The notes: generated by a model from the sequence alone, not told the origin. A stretch of 64,000 nucleotides of DNA from Kineosporia sp. R_H_3 (GCF_002198675.1 NZ_MWLL01000013.1:1-64000); one strand, 5' to 3'. Shown: positions 8,013 through 16,666, counted from the first letter of the stretch. Program-made: numbers and translations.

Positions 8013-10046
8013 GTGACCGTCGATCCTCTGCTGACGCCCTTCGAGCTGAAAGGGCTGACTCTGCGCAACCGCATTGTCAGCACTTCTCACGAGCCGGCGT
8101 ACAGCGAGGATGGCCTGCCGAAGGACCGCTACCGGGCGTACCACGTGGAGAAGGCCAAGGGCGGCGTCGGCCTGACGATGATCGGCGGCAGCGCCATCGT
8201 CAGCCGGGGGAGCACGCCCGCCTTCGGCAACCTCCTGCTGTGGAAGGACGAGTCGGTGCCGTGGTTGCGCCGGCTCGCCGACGAGGTGCACGACCACGGT
8301 GCGGCCGTGATGACCCAGCTGACCCACATGGGGCACCGCACCCATAGCCACACCCACGACTGGCTGCCCGCGGTGTCTGCGAGCGCCGTCCGCGAGCCCA
8401 CCCACCGCGCCTTCGCGAAGGAGGCCGAGGTCTGGGACCTGGAGCGGATCAGGGCCGACTTCGTCGCCGCCGCGCAGCGCTGCGCAGAGGCGGGCCTCGA
8501 CGGCGTCGAGCTCATGATGTACGGCCACTTCCTCGACGCGTTCATCACGCCCTACTGGAACCACCGCGACGACGAGTACGGCGGCTCCTACGCGAACCGG
8601 ATGCGCTACCCCCTCGAGGTCGTCCGGGCCGTCCGCGCGGCCGTCCCGGCGGGCTTCCTCGTCGGTGCCCGGCTCAGCTTCGACGAGGGCCGCGACCCCG
8701 GCGTGACCGTCGAGGAGTCGGTGACCGTCGCGCACGACCTCATCGACGCCGGCATCGACTTCGTCAGCGCGCTCACCGGCTCGATCGAGCTCGAGGCGAG
8801 CGTCGCCAAGCAGATCATCCCCCCGATGGGGACACCGTCGGCGCCCGCGCTCGCGTTCATCGGTGAGGTGAAGCGCAAGCTGTCCGTGCCCGTCATGCAC
8901 GCGGCCCGGATCGCGGACGTCGCGACGGCCCGGTACGCGATCGAGGCGGGACTGCTCGACCTCGTCGGGATGACCCGCGCGCTGCTCGCCGACCCGTACC
9001 TGCCGCTCAAGGTCGCCCAGGGCCAGGAGGACCGGATCCGCCCGTGCGTCGGCGCGAGCCAGTGCATCGACAGCATCTACACGACCGGTGCGGCGTACTG
9101 CATCCACAACCCCTCCACCGGCCGCGAGCTCGAGCTGCCGCACGTCGTCGGGCCCGCCCCGGCGCGACGGAAGGTCGCCGTCGTCGGCGGCGGGCCCGCC
9201 GGCCTCGAGGCCGCCCGCCTGCTCGGCGAACGCGGCCACGACGTCACGCTGTTCGAGGCCGGCCCGCGGCTCGGCGGCCAGCTCGTCCTCGCCTCGGGGT
9301 CCCCGCGCCGGCGCGACCTCCTCGGTGTCGTCGACTGGCGGGCGCAGGAGCTCGCCCGTCTCGGCGTCACGGTGCGCTGCAACGCCTACGTCGAGGCCGG
9401 CGACCTGGCGGCCGGCGGCTGGGACGTCGTCGTCGTCGCGACCGGTGGTCTGCCCGCCGGGCTCCGGGTCCCCGGCGCCGAGCTCGCGGTCGACGGCTGG
9501 GACGTGCTGTCCGGCGCCCGGAGGGTCTCGGGCCGGGTGCTCGTCTACGACGACCACGGCGGCAACCAGGCACTCGACGTCGTCGAGGCGGTCCTGCGCG
9601 GTGGCGCGAAGGTCGAGCTGGCCACGCCGGAGCGCACGGTCGCGCCCGACGTCGGCGGGCTCGTCGCGTCGGGCTACTTCGCCGCTCTCGCCGAGAATGA
9701 CGTCGCCCTGTCGGTGCTGCGTCGGATCCTCGCGCTGCGACGCGGACCGGACAGCGTCGTCGTCACCTTCGGCGTCGACGGCACCGACTGGACGCAGGAG
9801 CGCACGTTCGACGCCGTCGTCGTCGAGGCGGGGACGGCACCCGTCGGGGACGTCTACGACGGGCTCCTCCCAGGGTCGCGCAACGGCGGCGCGACCGACC
9901 TGGACGACCTGCTCGCGCTGCGGCCCCAGACGCAGGTCCGCAACCCCGACGGCGCTTACCAGGTCTTCCGGATCGGCGACGCCGTCGCGAGCCGCGGCGT
10001 GCACGCGGCGATGCTCGACGCCGCCCGCCTGTGCAGGGCGATCTGA
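8013..10046 (+). CDS. StcD-like NADH:flavin oxidoreductase, probable N-methylproline demethylase
   Basis: GTG 8013 has GGAG at 8003-8006, a better start than ATG 8001; the product is 677 residues. It has the trimethylamine dehydrogenase/2,4-dienoyl-CoA reductase layout: an FMN barrel (residues 1-330), a cysteine cluster, then an FAD/NAD half with AVVGGGPAGLEAARLLGERG (about residues 390-408). The opening LTLRNRIVSTSHEPAYSEDGLPKDRYRAY resembles rhizobial StcD, proposed to demethylate N-methylproline in stachydrine breakdown. The iron-sulfur motif reads Cys345-x2-Ala348-x2-Cys351-x11-Cys363, so one of four usual ligands is absent. It is first in an operon with a binding protein and hydroxyproline-type enzymes, consistent with use of an N-methylated proline derivative. 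The substrate is inferred. Confidence 0.85.
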   Translation: MTVDPLLTPFELKGLTLRNRIVSTSHEPAYSEDGLPKDRYRAYHVEKAKGGVGLTMIGGSAIVSRGSTPAFGNLLLWKDESVPWLRRLADEVHDHGAAVMTQLTHMGHRTHSHTHDWLPAVSASAVREPTHRAFAKEAEVWDLERIRADFVAAAQRCAEAGLDGVELMMYGHFLDAFITPYWNHRDDEYGGSYANRMRYPLEVVRAVRAAVPAGFLVGARLSFDEGRDPGVTVEESVTVAHDLIDAGIDFVSALTGSIELEASVAKQIIPPMGTPSAPALAFIGEVKRKLSVPVMHAARIADVATARYAIEAGLLDLVGMTRALLADPYLPLKVAQGQEDRIRPCVGASQCIDSIYTTGAAYCIHNPSTGRELELPHVVGPAPARRKVAVVGGGPAGLEAARLLGERGHDVTLFEAGPRLGGQLVLASGSPRRRDLLGVVDWRAQELARLGVTVRCNAYVEAGDLAAGGWDVVVVATGGLPAGLRVPGAELAVDGWDVLSGARRVSGRVLVYDDHGGNQALDVVEAVLRGGAKVELATPERTVAPDVGGLVASGYFAALAENDVALSVLRRILALRRGPDSVVVTFGVDGTDWTQERTFDAVVVEAGTAPVGDVYDGLLPGSRNGGATDLDDLLALRPQTQVRNPDGAYQVFRIGDAVASRGVHAAMLDAARLCRAI

Positions 10047-10134
10047 CGGCGGCCCGTGCCGGCGACCTGCCGGACGCAGTTCGCACGACCCGGGAGCGGT
10101 CCGCGCCCCCGGTCCACCCCAGGAGGGACACGCA

Positions 10135-11403
10135 ATGAACCGAACGGTCAGGGTGGGCGCCGTCATCGCGCTCACATCACTCGCGCTGGCCGCGTGCGGC
10201 GGCGGCTCGTCGGCGTCGGACGCCGGTGGCGACGGCAAGACCCTCTACATCGGCACCGACCTGCCCTTGCAGGGTGCGCCGAAGGACGCGTCGGACGCCA
10301 CGAACAAGCTCATCCAGCTCTACCTGGACAAGATCGGCAGCAAGGCCGGTGCCTACACGATCAAGCTGCGCATCTACGACGACTCGACGGCCGCGAAGGG
10401 CTCGTGGGACGACGCGCAGTGCGCCAAGAACGGCGCTGCCCACGTCGCCGCGACCGACGAGATCGCCGTCATGGGTGCGTTCAACTCCGGGTGCGCGAAG
10501 ATCCTGGTCCCGATCCTCAACCAGGACCCGACCGGCCCGATGCTCATGGTGTCGCACGCGAACACCAACCCGGGCCTGACGAAGACGTGGGAGCCGGGCG
10601 AGCCGGAGAAGTACGCGCCGAGCGGCAAGCGCAGCTTCGGCCGGGTCATCCTCAGCGACGACTTCCAGGGCTCGGCGACCGCGAAGTACGCCAGCGAGAA
10701 GCTCGGCGTCAAGAAGATCTACGTCCTCAACGACAACCAGACCTACGGCCAGGGCGTCGCGAAGTCGCTCGTCGACGCGGCGCCGAAGTACGGCATCGAG
10801 GTCGTGGGCAACGAGGCGTGGGACGGCAAGCAGAGCAACTACACCGCGCTCTTCAACAAGATCAAGGCCACCAACCCGGACATGGTCTACCTGTCGGGGA
10901 TCTACGACAACAACGGCGGCCAGCTCGTCAAGGACAAGGTCTCGGTCCTGGGTGACAACACCAAGGTCAAGCTCATGGCCCCCGACGGCTTCTCCGGCTT
11001 CCCGGAGATGGACAAGCTGCCCCAGGGCGAAGGCATGTACCTGACCTTCGCCGGCCAGCCGACCGACGCCGCGGTGGCCGCGGGCGGCGCCGCCGCCGAC
11101 CTGCTCAACGAGTACAAGGCCAAGTACGGCGCCTACCCCGCGTCGAGCTACGCCTTGTACGGAGTCGCCGCGATGCAGGTGCTCCTCGCCGCCGTCGAGA
11201 AGTCCGACGGCACCCGCAAGGGCGCCACCGACGCGGTGTTCTCCGGCACGGGCATCACCATCCCTGCCGACACGTCGATCCTCGGCGACGAGATCAAGAT
11301 CGACCCGGCGTCCGGTGACCCGATCGGCGGCAAGGTGTCCTACCTGCAGCTCACCGGCGGCACGGAGAAGTTCCTCGAGGCCCAGACCGTCTCGGCGTCC
11401 TGA
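10135..11403 (+). CDS. ABC transporter substrate-binding lipoprotein (branched-chain amino acid type)
   Basis: The 422-residue product starts at ATG 10135 behind AGGAGGG. It has a lipoprotein signal with the lipobox LALAAC (Cys21), then GKTLYIGTDLPLQG, the first strand of a type-1 periplasmic binding fold. KKIYVLNDNQTYGQGVAKSL marks the second lobe. The mature protein is membrane-anchored outside the cell and would capture a small amino acid or derivative for an ABC importer. No permease or ATPase genes lie in the window, so the rest of the transporter is elsewhere. Its position between the demethylase and the epimerase suggests proline betaine, hydroxyproline or a methylated relative as ligand. 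Confidence 0.88.
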   Translation: MNRTVRVGAVIALTSLALAACGGGSSASDAGGDGKTLYIGTDLPLQGAPKDASDATNKLIQLYLDKIGSKAGAYTIKLRIYDDSTAAKGSWDDAQCAKNGAAHVAATDEIAVMGAFNSGCAKILVPILNQDPTGPMLMVSHANTNPGLTKTWEPGEPEKYAPSGKRSFGRVILSDDFQGSATAKYASEKLGVKKIYVLNDNQTYGQGVAKSLVDAAPKYGIEVVGNEAWDGKQSNYTALFNKIKATNPDMVYLSGIYDNNGGQLVKDKVSVLGDNTKVKLMAPDGFSGFPEMDKLPQGEGMYLTFAGQPTDAAVAAGGAAADLLNEYKAKYGAYPASSYALYGVAAMQVLLAAVEKSDGTRKGATDAVFSGTGITIPADTSILGDEIKIDPASGDPIGGKVSYLQLTGGTEKFLEAQTVSAS

Positions 11404-11410
11404 CCCGAGT

Positions 11411-11448
11411 GACGGCGTCCGGGCGGGCCGTCCCGCCCGGACGCCGTC
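11411..11448 (+). terminator. very stable hairpin between binding-protein and epimerase genes
   Basis: A perfect 17-bp inverted repeat (11411-11427 with 11432-11448) encloses a four-base loop and begins 8 bp after the stop codon. It is almost pure G/C and lacks a T-run. It probably acts as a partial terminator or RNA-stabilising element giving higher binding-protein expression than the downstream enzymes. Confidence 0.7.
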
Positions 11449-11485
11449 CACACGGGTCGGCAGGACACGAACACCAGGAGGCATC

Positions 11486-12487
11486 GTGCGCAGCTCGCGG
11501 GTCGTCCACGCGATCGACACCCACACCGAGGGCATGCCCACTCGGGTCGTCACCGGCGGTGTCCCGCCGGTCCCCGGTGCGACCATGGCCGAACGCCGGT
11601 CATGGGCCAAGGAGAACCTCGAGGACCTGCGCGGGCTGCTCATGCGGGAACCCCACGGCCATGCCGCGATGTCCGGAGCCATCCTCCAGCCGCCCACGTC
11701 GCCCGACGGGCACTGGGGTGTGCTCTACATCGAGACGACGGGCTTCCTGCCGATGTGCGGGCACGGCACCATCGGCGTCGCCACCGCGCTCGTCGAGACC
11801 GGGCTCGTGCCCGTCACCGAACCGGTCACCGAGATCCGGCTCGACACCCCGGCCGGGCGGGTCATCGCATCGGTCGACGTCGAAGACGGTCGCGCTCGTT
11901 CGGTCTCCCTCACGAACGTTCCGGCCTTCGTCCTCGAGGACGAGGCCGTCGTCGACGTCGAGGGCCTCGGCGAGGTCCGCTACGCGATGGTCTACGGCGG
12001 CAACTTCTACCCGGTGGTCGACGCAGCCGCCCTCGGCGTCGAGCTCGACCTCGTGCGCAAGGACCAGATCCTCGCCCTCGGACTGCGCATCATCGACGCC
12101 GTCAACGAACAGCGCCCGCCCGTGCATCCGGGTGACCCGGCGATCCGAGGCATCCACCACGCCCAGTTCGTACAGCCCGGCACCGGCGGCGCGGACACCC
12201 GCAACGCCGTCCTCAACGTGCCCGGCTACTTCGACCGGTCGCCCTGCGGCACCGGCACGTCCGCGATCATGGCGCTGCGCTGTCACCGCGGCGAGCTCTC
12301 CGTCGGCGGCCGGCACGTGAACGAGTCCATGCTCGGCACCCGGTTCACCGGCGAGGTGCTCACCATGACCGACGTGGCGGGCCGCCCGGCCATCGTCCCC
12401 CGGATCACCGGCCGCGCCTGGGTGACCGGCTTCAGCCAGCACCTGCTCGACCCCGCCGACCCGTTCCCGGCCGGCTTCACCGTCTGA
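11486..12487 (+). CDS. proline racemase family protein, probable 4-hydroxyproline 2-epimerase
   Basis: The product is 333 residues from GTG 11486 behind AGGAGG. Both catalytic cysteines are present: Cys91 in PMCGHGTIG and Cys254 in RSPCGTGTS. Family members with two cysteines are racemases or epimerases; trans-3-hydroxyproline dehydratases have Thr in place of one. The adjacent DapA-like and FAD oxidase genes are the classic partners of 4-hydroxyproline 2-epimerase, which converts trans-4-hydroxy-L-proline to cis-4-hydroxy-D-proline in the cytoplasm. Proline racemase is the alternative, but the pathway context favours hydroxyproline. Confidence 0.88.
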   Translation: MRSSRVVHAIDTHTEGMPTRVVTGGVPPVPGATMAERRSWAKENLEDLRGLLMREPHGHAAMSGAILQPPTSPDGHWGVLYIETTGFLPMCGHGTIGVATALVETGLVPVTEPVTEIRLDTPAGRVIASVDVEDGRARSVSLTNVPAFVLEDEAVVDVEGLGEVRYAMVYGGNFYPVVDAAALGVELDLVRKDQILALGLRIIDAVNEQRPPVHPGDPAIRGIHHAQFVQPGTGGADTRNAVLNVPGYFDRSPCGTGTSAIMALRCHRGELSVGGRHVNESMLGTRFTGEVLTMTDVAGRPAIVPRITGRAWVTGFSQHLLDPADPFPAGFTV

Positions 12488-12513
12488 AGCCTCTGTCGCA
12501 CAAGGAGTTCCTC

Positions 12514-13440
12514 GTGGACCGCAGCTCTGTGTCCTGGCGCGGGTACATCCCTGCCTCACCCACCCCCTTCACCGCGGGCGGCGCCGCCGTGGACGAAGAG
12601 GCCCTCGCTGCGCTCATGGAGCACTACGTCGCGGCCGGCGTCCACGGCGTCATGCTCAACGGGACGGCGGGGGAGTGGTGGACCCAGTCGGACGCCGAGC
12701 GCCGCCGCGTCGCCGAGATCGGGATCGCAGCGGTGGCCGGCCGGGTCCCGGTCATCGTCGGCTGCTCCTCGTTCACCGCCGCGGGCGTCGTCGCGCTCGC
12801 CCACCACGCACAGACCGCCGGCGCAGACGGCGTCATGTTCACCCCGCCCCCGTACGCGCACCCTTCGCAGCAGGAGATCCTCAACCACTACCGGCTCGCC
12901 GATGCCGAGATCGGCCTGCCGATCCTGGCCTACAACTGGCCGCGCGGGACCGGCGTCGAGATCGACGTCGAGACCGCCGCGGCCGTCGCGGACCTCGACC
13001 ACGTCGTGGCGCTCAAGTGCAGCACCGCGAACACGGACGTCGTCCTCGACTACATCGAGAAGCTCTCGGACCGGGTCCGCGTCTTCGCCGCCCTCATCAG
13101 CCCGCGCGGCCTCGCGGTGCTGTCCGGCCTCGGCGGTGACGGCTACATCGACGGCGGCGGTATCGGCGCGCCGTTCGCCGTCCCCTACTTCGAGGCACTC
13201 TGGGCCGGCGACCTCGACACCGCCCGAGGGCACGGCCGCCGCTGGGCCGACCTCACAGGCGCGTGGGTGACACCGGACTTCGGCGGCCGGTTCGGCTCGC
13301 CGGCCGGACAGCTCAAGGCCGCGATGCGGATGCTCGGCCACCCCGGTGGCGACGTCCGCCAGCCCCAGCTGCCCGTCACCGACCCCGCGAAGCTCTCCGG
13401 GCTCGAGGCGGTCCTGAGGTCCGCCGGGCTCCTGGTGTGA
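12514..13440 (+). CDS. DapA-family lyase, probable pyrroline-4-hydroxy-2-carboxylate deaminase
   Basis: The 308-residue protein starts at GTG 12514 with AAGGAG upstream. It is a full-length dihydrodipicolinate synthase-family TIM barrel: NGTAGEWWTQS for the substrate loop, Tyr140 in ILAYNWP, and Schiff-base Lys168 in VALKCS. In hydroxyproline catabolism a DapA homologue deaminates and opens pyrroline-4-hydroxy-2-carboxylate to alpha-ketoglutarate semialdehyde. Placement between the epimerase and the FAD oxidase, with a 4-base overlap to the latter, supports that role over lysine biosynthesis. The expected semialdehyde dehydrogenase is not in the window. Confidence 0.87.
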   Translation: MDRSSVSWRGYIPASPTPFTAGGAAVDEEALAALMEHYVAAGVHGVMLNGTAGEWWTQSDAERRRVAEIGIAAVAGRVPVIVGCSSFTAAGVVALAHHAQTAGADGVMFTPPPYAHPSQQEILNHYRLADAEIGLPILAYNWPRGTGVEIDVETAAAVADLDHVVALKCSTANTDVVLDYIEKLSDRVRVFAALISPRGLAVLSGLGGDGYIDGGGIGAPFAVPYFEALWAGDLDTARGHGRRWADLTGAWVTPDFGGRFGSPAGQLKAAMRMLGHPGGDVRQPQLPVTDPAKLSGLEAVLRSAGLLV

Positions 13441-14681
13441 CCCCGGCCGTCCCGCCCGGCGGCACCGTCCTCGTCGTCGGGGGCGGAGTCGTCGGCGCCA
13501 GCGCGGCCTATGCCCTGACCGCGGCGGGGTACGGGGTCACGCTCGTGACCGCCGGCCGGGTCGGTGACGGTGCGAGCGCCGGCAACGCCGGCCTGCTCGT
13601 GCCGGCCGACTCCGTGGTGTGGCCCGGGCCGGAGAACGCCAGGGCCATACCGGCAACCCTGCTGGGCCGCAGCGGAACCATCAGCGTCAACCTCGGTAAC
13701 CCGGCCACCGCAGGCTGGGGGCTGCGCTTCCTGGCAGCCTCCGGGCGGCGCCGATACGACGCGTCGTGCAGGGCGGCGCACACCCTCAGCGCCCACAGCC
13801 TCGCGGTGACGCAGACGTGGGCGGCGCAGCTGTCGGTGCCGTTGTACAACACAGGAATGCTGTTCCTCGTCGGGTCCGACAATGCGGTTGCCGCGGCGCG
13901 CCACGCCCGAGCGCCGCTCCGGGAGACCTACACCGAGCTGGGGCCGGAGGCGCTGGCAGCTCTCGACCCTGCCTATCAGGGCCTCCCGCCGCACCTGCGG
14001 GTGCTCTACGCGCCGCACGCGGCGCAGGGCGACAGCCACGCCTTCGCCCAAGCGCTCGCCGGCGAGCTGCGAATCTCGGGCGCGCAAGTGCTCGAGAACG
14101 AGCCCGTGACGGCGCTGTCCCTGCGCAGTGACACCGTCGTCGGTGCCGGCACCGCGACGCGCAGCCTGCGGGCCGACGCCGTCGTGCTGGCAGCAGGCGC
14201 GGCCTCGTACCGCCTGGCGCGCAGCGCGGGCGTCACGGCACGCGTGCTGCCCGTCAAGGGGTACAGCGCCACCGTGCCGCTGGCCCACCCTGCAGCCGGC
14301 CCGCGGATCGGAGGCGTCCTGGAGCCGTTCCACGTCGCCTTCTCCCGGTTGGAGGACCGGCTGCGGTTGTCGACCGGAGCAGAGATCGGTCGGGACGACC
14401 ACCTCGTCGACCCCGCCGCCGTCGCGACCATCCGGCGGGCCGCCGAACTCCTGTTCCCCGACGCGCTCGAGTGGAAGAACGCCGAGTACCGAGCCGAGCA
14501 CCGACCCATGACCCCGCACGGACTGCCGCTCGTCGGGGCGACCCGGCGGCGTGGGCTGTTCCTCGACACCGGTCACGGGTCGCTCGGCTGGACCCAGGCA
14601 GCCGGCTCTGCGGACCTGCTCGTCGATCTGGTCCGCGGAACGACGCCAGCGGTCGACCCTGCGCCGTTCCGGCCGGGGTAG
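13437..14681 (+). CDS. FAD-dependent oxidoreductase, probable D-hydroxyproline oxidase
   Basis: GTG 13437 overlaps the upstream stop (GTGA), so translation is coupled; the product is 414 residues. The FAD motif VLVVGGGVVGASAAYAL is at residues 11-27, followed by SAGNAGLLVP, a GNAG signature common in DadA-like and hydroxyproline oxidases. The C-terminal DTGHGSLGWTQAAGSADLL closes the FAD site. The expected reaction is oxidation of cis-4-hydroxy-D-proline to pyrroline-4-hydroxy-2-carboxylate, the substrate of the DapA-like enzyme upstream. A broader D-amino-acid dehydrogenase activity is possible. Confidence 0.87.
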   Translation: MTPAVPPGGTVLVVGGGVVGASAAYALTAAGYGVTLVTAGRVGDGASAGNAGLLVPADSVVWPGPENARAIPATLLGRSGTISVNLGNPATAGWGLRFLAASGRRRYDASCRAAHTLSAHSLAVTQTWAAQLSVPLYNTGMLFLVGSDNAVAAARHARAPLRETYTELGPEALAALDPAYQGLPPHLRVLYAPHAAQGDSHAFAQALAGELRISGAQVLENEPVTALSLRSDTVVGAGTATRSLRADAVVLAAGAASYRLARSAGVTARVLPVKGYSATVPLAHPAAGPRIGGVLEPFHVAFSRLEDRLRLSTGAEIGRDDHLVDPAAVATIRRAAELLFPDALEWKNAEYRAEHRPMTPHGLPLVGATRRRGLFLDTGHGSLGWTQAAGSADLLVDLVRGTTPAVDPAPFRPG

Positions 14682-15119
14682 ACCGGAAGAGCCCTCCGGG
14701 ACGGGGCCGACGAGTGGGTTCCAGGACCTGTCCCGCCTTCGCCCGTCTTGCGTTGTTGGGGCGGCCTGACGCGTGGATGACCGAGCCGCTGCTGTAGGCG
14801 CTCTATGGGCGGGATCTTGACCGTGTCCGCCGTCCGGCCTGTTTCGGCTGGCCACGGTCGGCGTGGACGGCACGGGCGGCCACATGCGACGAAGATCTTT
14901 GACCTGCGAAGAATAGGTTTCGTCTCCGCAGGTCAGCGGCCCTCTCCCGGCGGCCAGGGGCGGGGATGGGCCGCGACGTGTCAGTGCAGACGCAGAACCG
15001 ATGCTCGCCCCGTTGGGGTGGGTGGTCGTAGGTGGGGTCCGGATGGGTGTTCGTGCTGGTCAGAGGCCAGATGACGTAGGAACGGCTCCGGTCTTGGAGG
15101 GTCGCTGCGGAAGGACGTA
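14682..15119. other. intergenic region with a stem-loop, boundary of the catabolic region
   Basis: No convincing gene is seen in these 438 bp. An inverted repeat GACCTGCG / CGCAGGTC (14901-14908 and 14927-14934) with an 18-base loop lies midway and could terminate the catabolic operon. AAGGA at about 15110 is the ribosome site of the next gene. Disrupted and mobile genes begin immediately downstream. Confidence 0.5.
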
Positions 15120-15899
15120 GTGACCACCAAAGTGACCACCGGCGAGAGCAGTGCTCTGGACGCTGGAGGGGTCGTTCCGTTCCCCGTCAACCGGCCCGCT
15201 CGCCGACCTGGACGTCGGCTTGGTGCGGGCTTGATGTCTGGAGCCTCGGACGTGATGACTCTTTCAGCATCCCCACAGATCGTAGGTCACGAAGAAGACG
15301 GTGCGTCGCTGGCGGTGCCGGCGTCAGCCGAATGCGGCGTCGGTGTCGGCGCTGTCGGCTCGGACGCCGATGAGGCGGGCGACACCGTCGTCGGTGCCGA
15401 GCGCGATCTGTTGGTCGTGGAGGGCCGGTTCGCGATCGTCCCGGAGTGGTTGCTCGACGCAGACGTCTCCGACGTCGCGGTCCGGTTGTACGCGGTGCTG
15501 CTGCGGTACGGGCAGACGTCGGGGGCGAGGATGCCGAGCCGGCGGCTGCTTGCGCAGCGGCTGCGCAAGCGGTCCACTGACACCGTCGACCGCGCGATGA
15601 AGGAGCTCGTGGCGGTCGGGGCGGTGGTGGTCGAGCGGCGCCGGCGGGGGCCGGTCAACCTGACCAACCGGTACGTCGTCCGGACCGACGTGCCCGGCTC
15701 GAGCGCCGGCGCGCCGGCAGGGGCACCAGGTGGGCGGGTAGGAGGAACCGCGTGCTCCGGTCTGCGAGGTGGTGGGGGAGGGGGTGGCCGCAGATCTGCG
15801 GCCACCCCCCTCCGAACCGGCGGTCGTCCATACGGCCTCGACCACGCGACCTCGCGCGGGTGTGGATGGGGGTGGCCGCATTCCTGCGGCCAGGGGTAG
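15120..15899 (+). CDS. helix-turn-helix domain protein, N-terminal part (frameshifted)
   Basis: GTG 15120, behind GGAAGGA, opens a 259-codon frame. Residues about 95-185 form a winged helix (FAIVPEWLLDADVSDVAVRLYAVLLRYGQ, then MPSRRLLAQRLRK and TDTVDRAMKELVAVGAVVVERR), similar to replication-initiator-like or MarR-like domains common in actinobacteria. Beyond residue 220 the frame runs into low-complexity sequence at iterated palindromes and stops. The expected C-terminal domain continues in the +1 frame to 16527. I read this as one gene of about 465 codons with a frameshift between 15810 and 15870, where runs of six Cs and five Gs occur. Programmed frameshifting or assembly error cannot be excluded. 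Confidence 0.65.
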   Translation: MTTKVTTGESSALDAGGVVPFPVNRPARRPGRRLGAGLMSGASDVMTLSASPQIVGHEEDGASLAVPASAECGVGVGAVGSDADEAGDTVVGAERDLLVVEGRFAIVPEWLLDADVSDVAVRLYAVLLRYGQTSGARMPSRRLLAQRLRKRSTDTVDRAMKELVAVGAVVVERRRRGPVNLTNRYVVRTDVPGSSAGAPAGAPGGRVGGTACSGLRGGGGGGGRRSAATPLRTGGRPYGLDHATSRGCGWGWPHSCGQG

Positions 15900-16527
15900 C
15901 CGCATTTCTGCGGCGAGGGTGGCCGCAAGATTGCGGCCCAACCCAGAGTTCTTGACCCAGAGGAAGCACCCTCCTCCCCGCCCCTCCACACCGTCGACGG
16001 CCGGCGGTCGCCGGCCGTGGCGTTCGAGCGAGCAGGCCGAGCAGCAGCGCGCCGCGGCTCTGGACGCCCTCGGACACCCCGACCTCGCCGAGTTGGCCGC
16101 CCGGTGTCACGACCTGCGTGCACAGCTCGGGCTACCCGCCCGGCTGTGGACCGAGACCACCCTCCTCAACGTCCTGACCGACGCCGTCCTCGAGCACGGC
16201 ATGACCGCGAGCATCGCCGTCCCGGCACTGCTCGCGTTGGCCGCCGACCCGGCCACCCGCAGCCCAGCCCGCCTGACCTGCCCCGGCCCCTGGTGGGAAC
16301 TACCGACCATAGACCGGCTTCGCGACGGAACGGACGACGCGTCGGGTGCTGAGCTGGCAGCGCTGGAGGCGCGGCTGGCGGAGGCCGACGGCGACCGGGT
16401 GCGGCTGCAACGGCTCGCGCGCGAGCAGCTCCGGGAGGAACGTCACCCGGTCACGCGGCTGGCGGTGGCACGCCGCGCCTGCGCCCTGCTCACGCGACCC
16501 TGCGAACGCCCTTGGGCACCGGCCTAA
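15769..16527 (+). pseudogene. C-terminal part of the helix-turn-helix gene, shifted frame
   Basis: This frame carries the conserved C-terminal region expected of the upstream gene: LAARCHDLRAQLGLPARLW, VPALLALAADPATRSPARL, CPGPWWE, and a basic tail (REQLREERHPVTRLAVARRAC). The same domain recurs at 61771-62340, and a short tail remnant at 18510-18596. The first ~60 residues of the open frame are antisense-like readthrough of the palindromes and are unlikely to be a native N-terminus. No good ribosome site supports separate translation. The function of this domain is unknown. Confidence 0.6.
15780..15938. repeat. four iterated palindromes TGGCCGCA-N4-TGCGGCCA
   Basis: Copies lie at 15780-15809 (perfect 30-bp palindrome), 15873-15892 (perfect arms), 15899-15914 (shorter arms) and 15920-15938. 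The last three are spaced about 23-24 bp centre to centre, roughly two helical turns. They sit in the linker of the helix-turn-helix gene, close to its frameshift. The layout resembles iterons or an autoregulatory operator array. Confidence 0.85.
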
Positions 16528-16666
16528 GGCCACAACGAACACGTCGCGAAGCGCTTGGTCCGTCGCCCACGGACTCCGGTGGTCGACATGGCGAGCCCGA
16601 CCCCCGTCGGGTTCGGCGATCCGCGGGGTGCCTCGGCCGCCTATGAGTTGTCGGGTGGCCCCGGTG

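Noticed and set aside
7947-10238. 763-codon minus-strand frame opposite the StcD-like gene
   Set aside because: The composition is antisense-like (Asp/Arg/Val-rich). The plus strand encodes a recognisable flavoenzyme.
14901-14934. tRNA or attachment site at the catabolic/foreign DNA boundary
   Set aside because: The stem-loop has no cloverleaf features or T-arm consensus, and no integrase gene or duplicated copy was found in the window.
15780-15938. CRISPR array
   Set aside because: The repeated units are palindromic and unevenly spaced, inside a coding frame, with no uniform spacers and no cas genes nearby.
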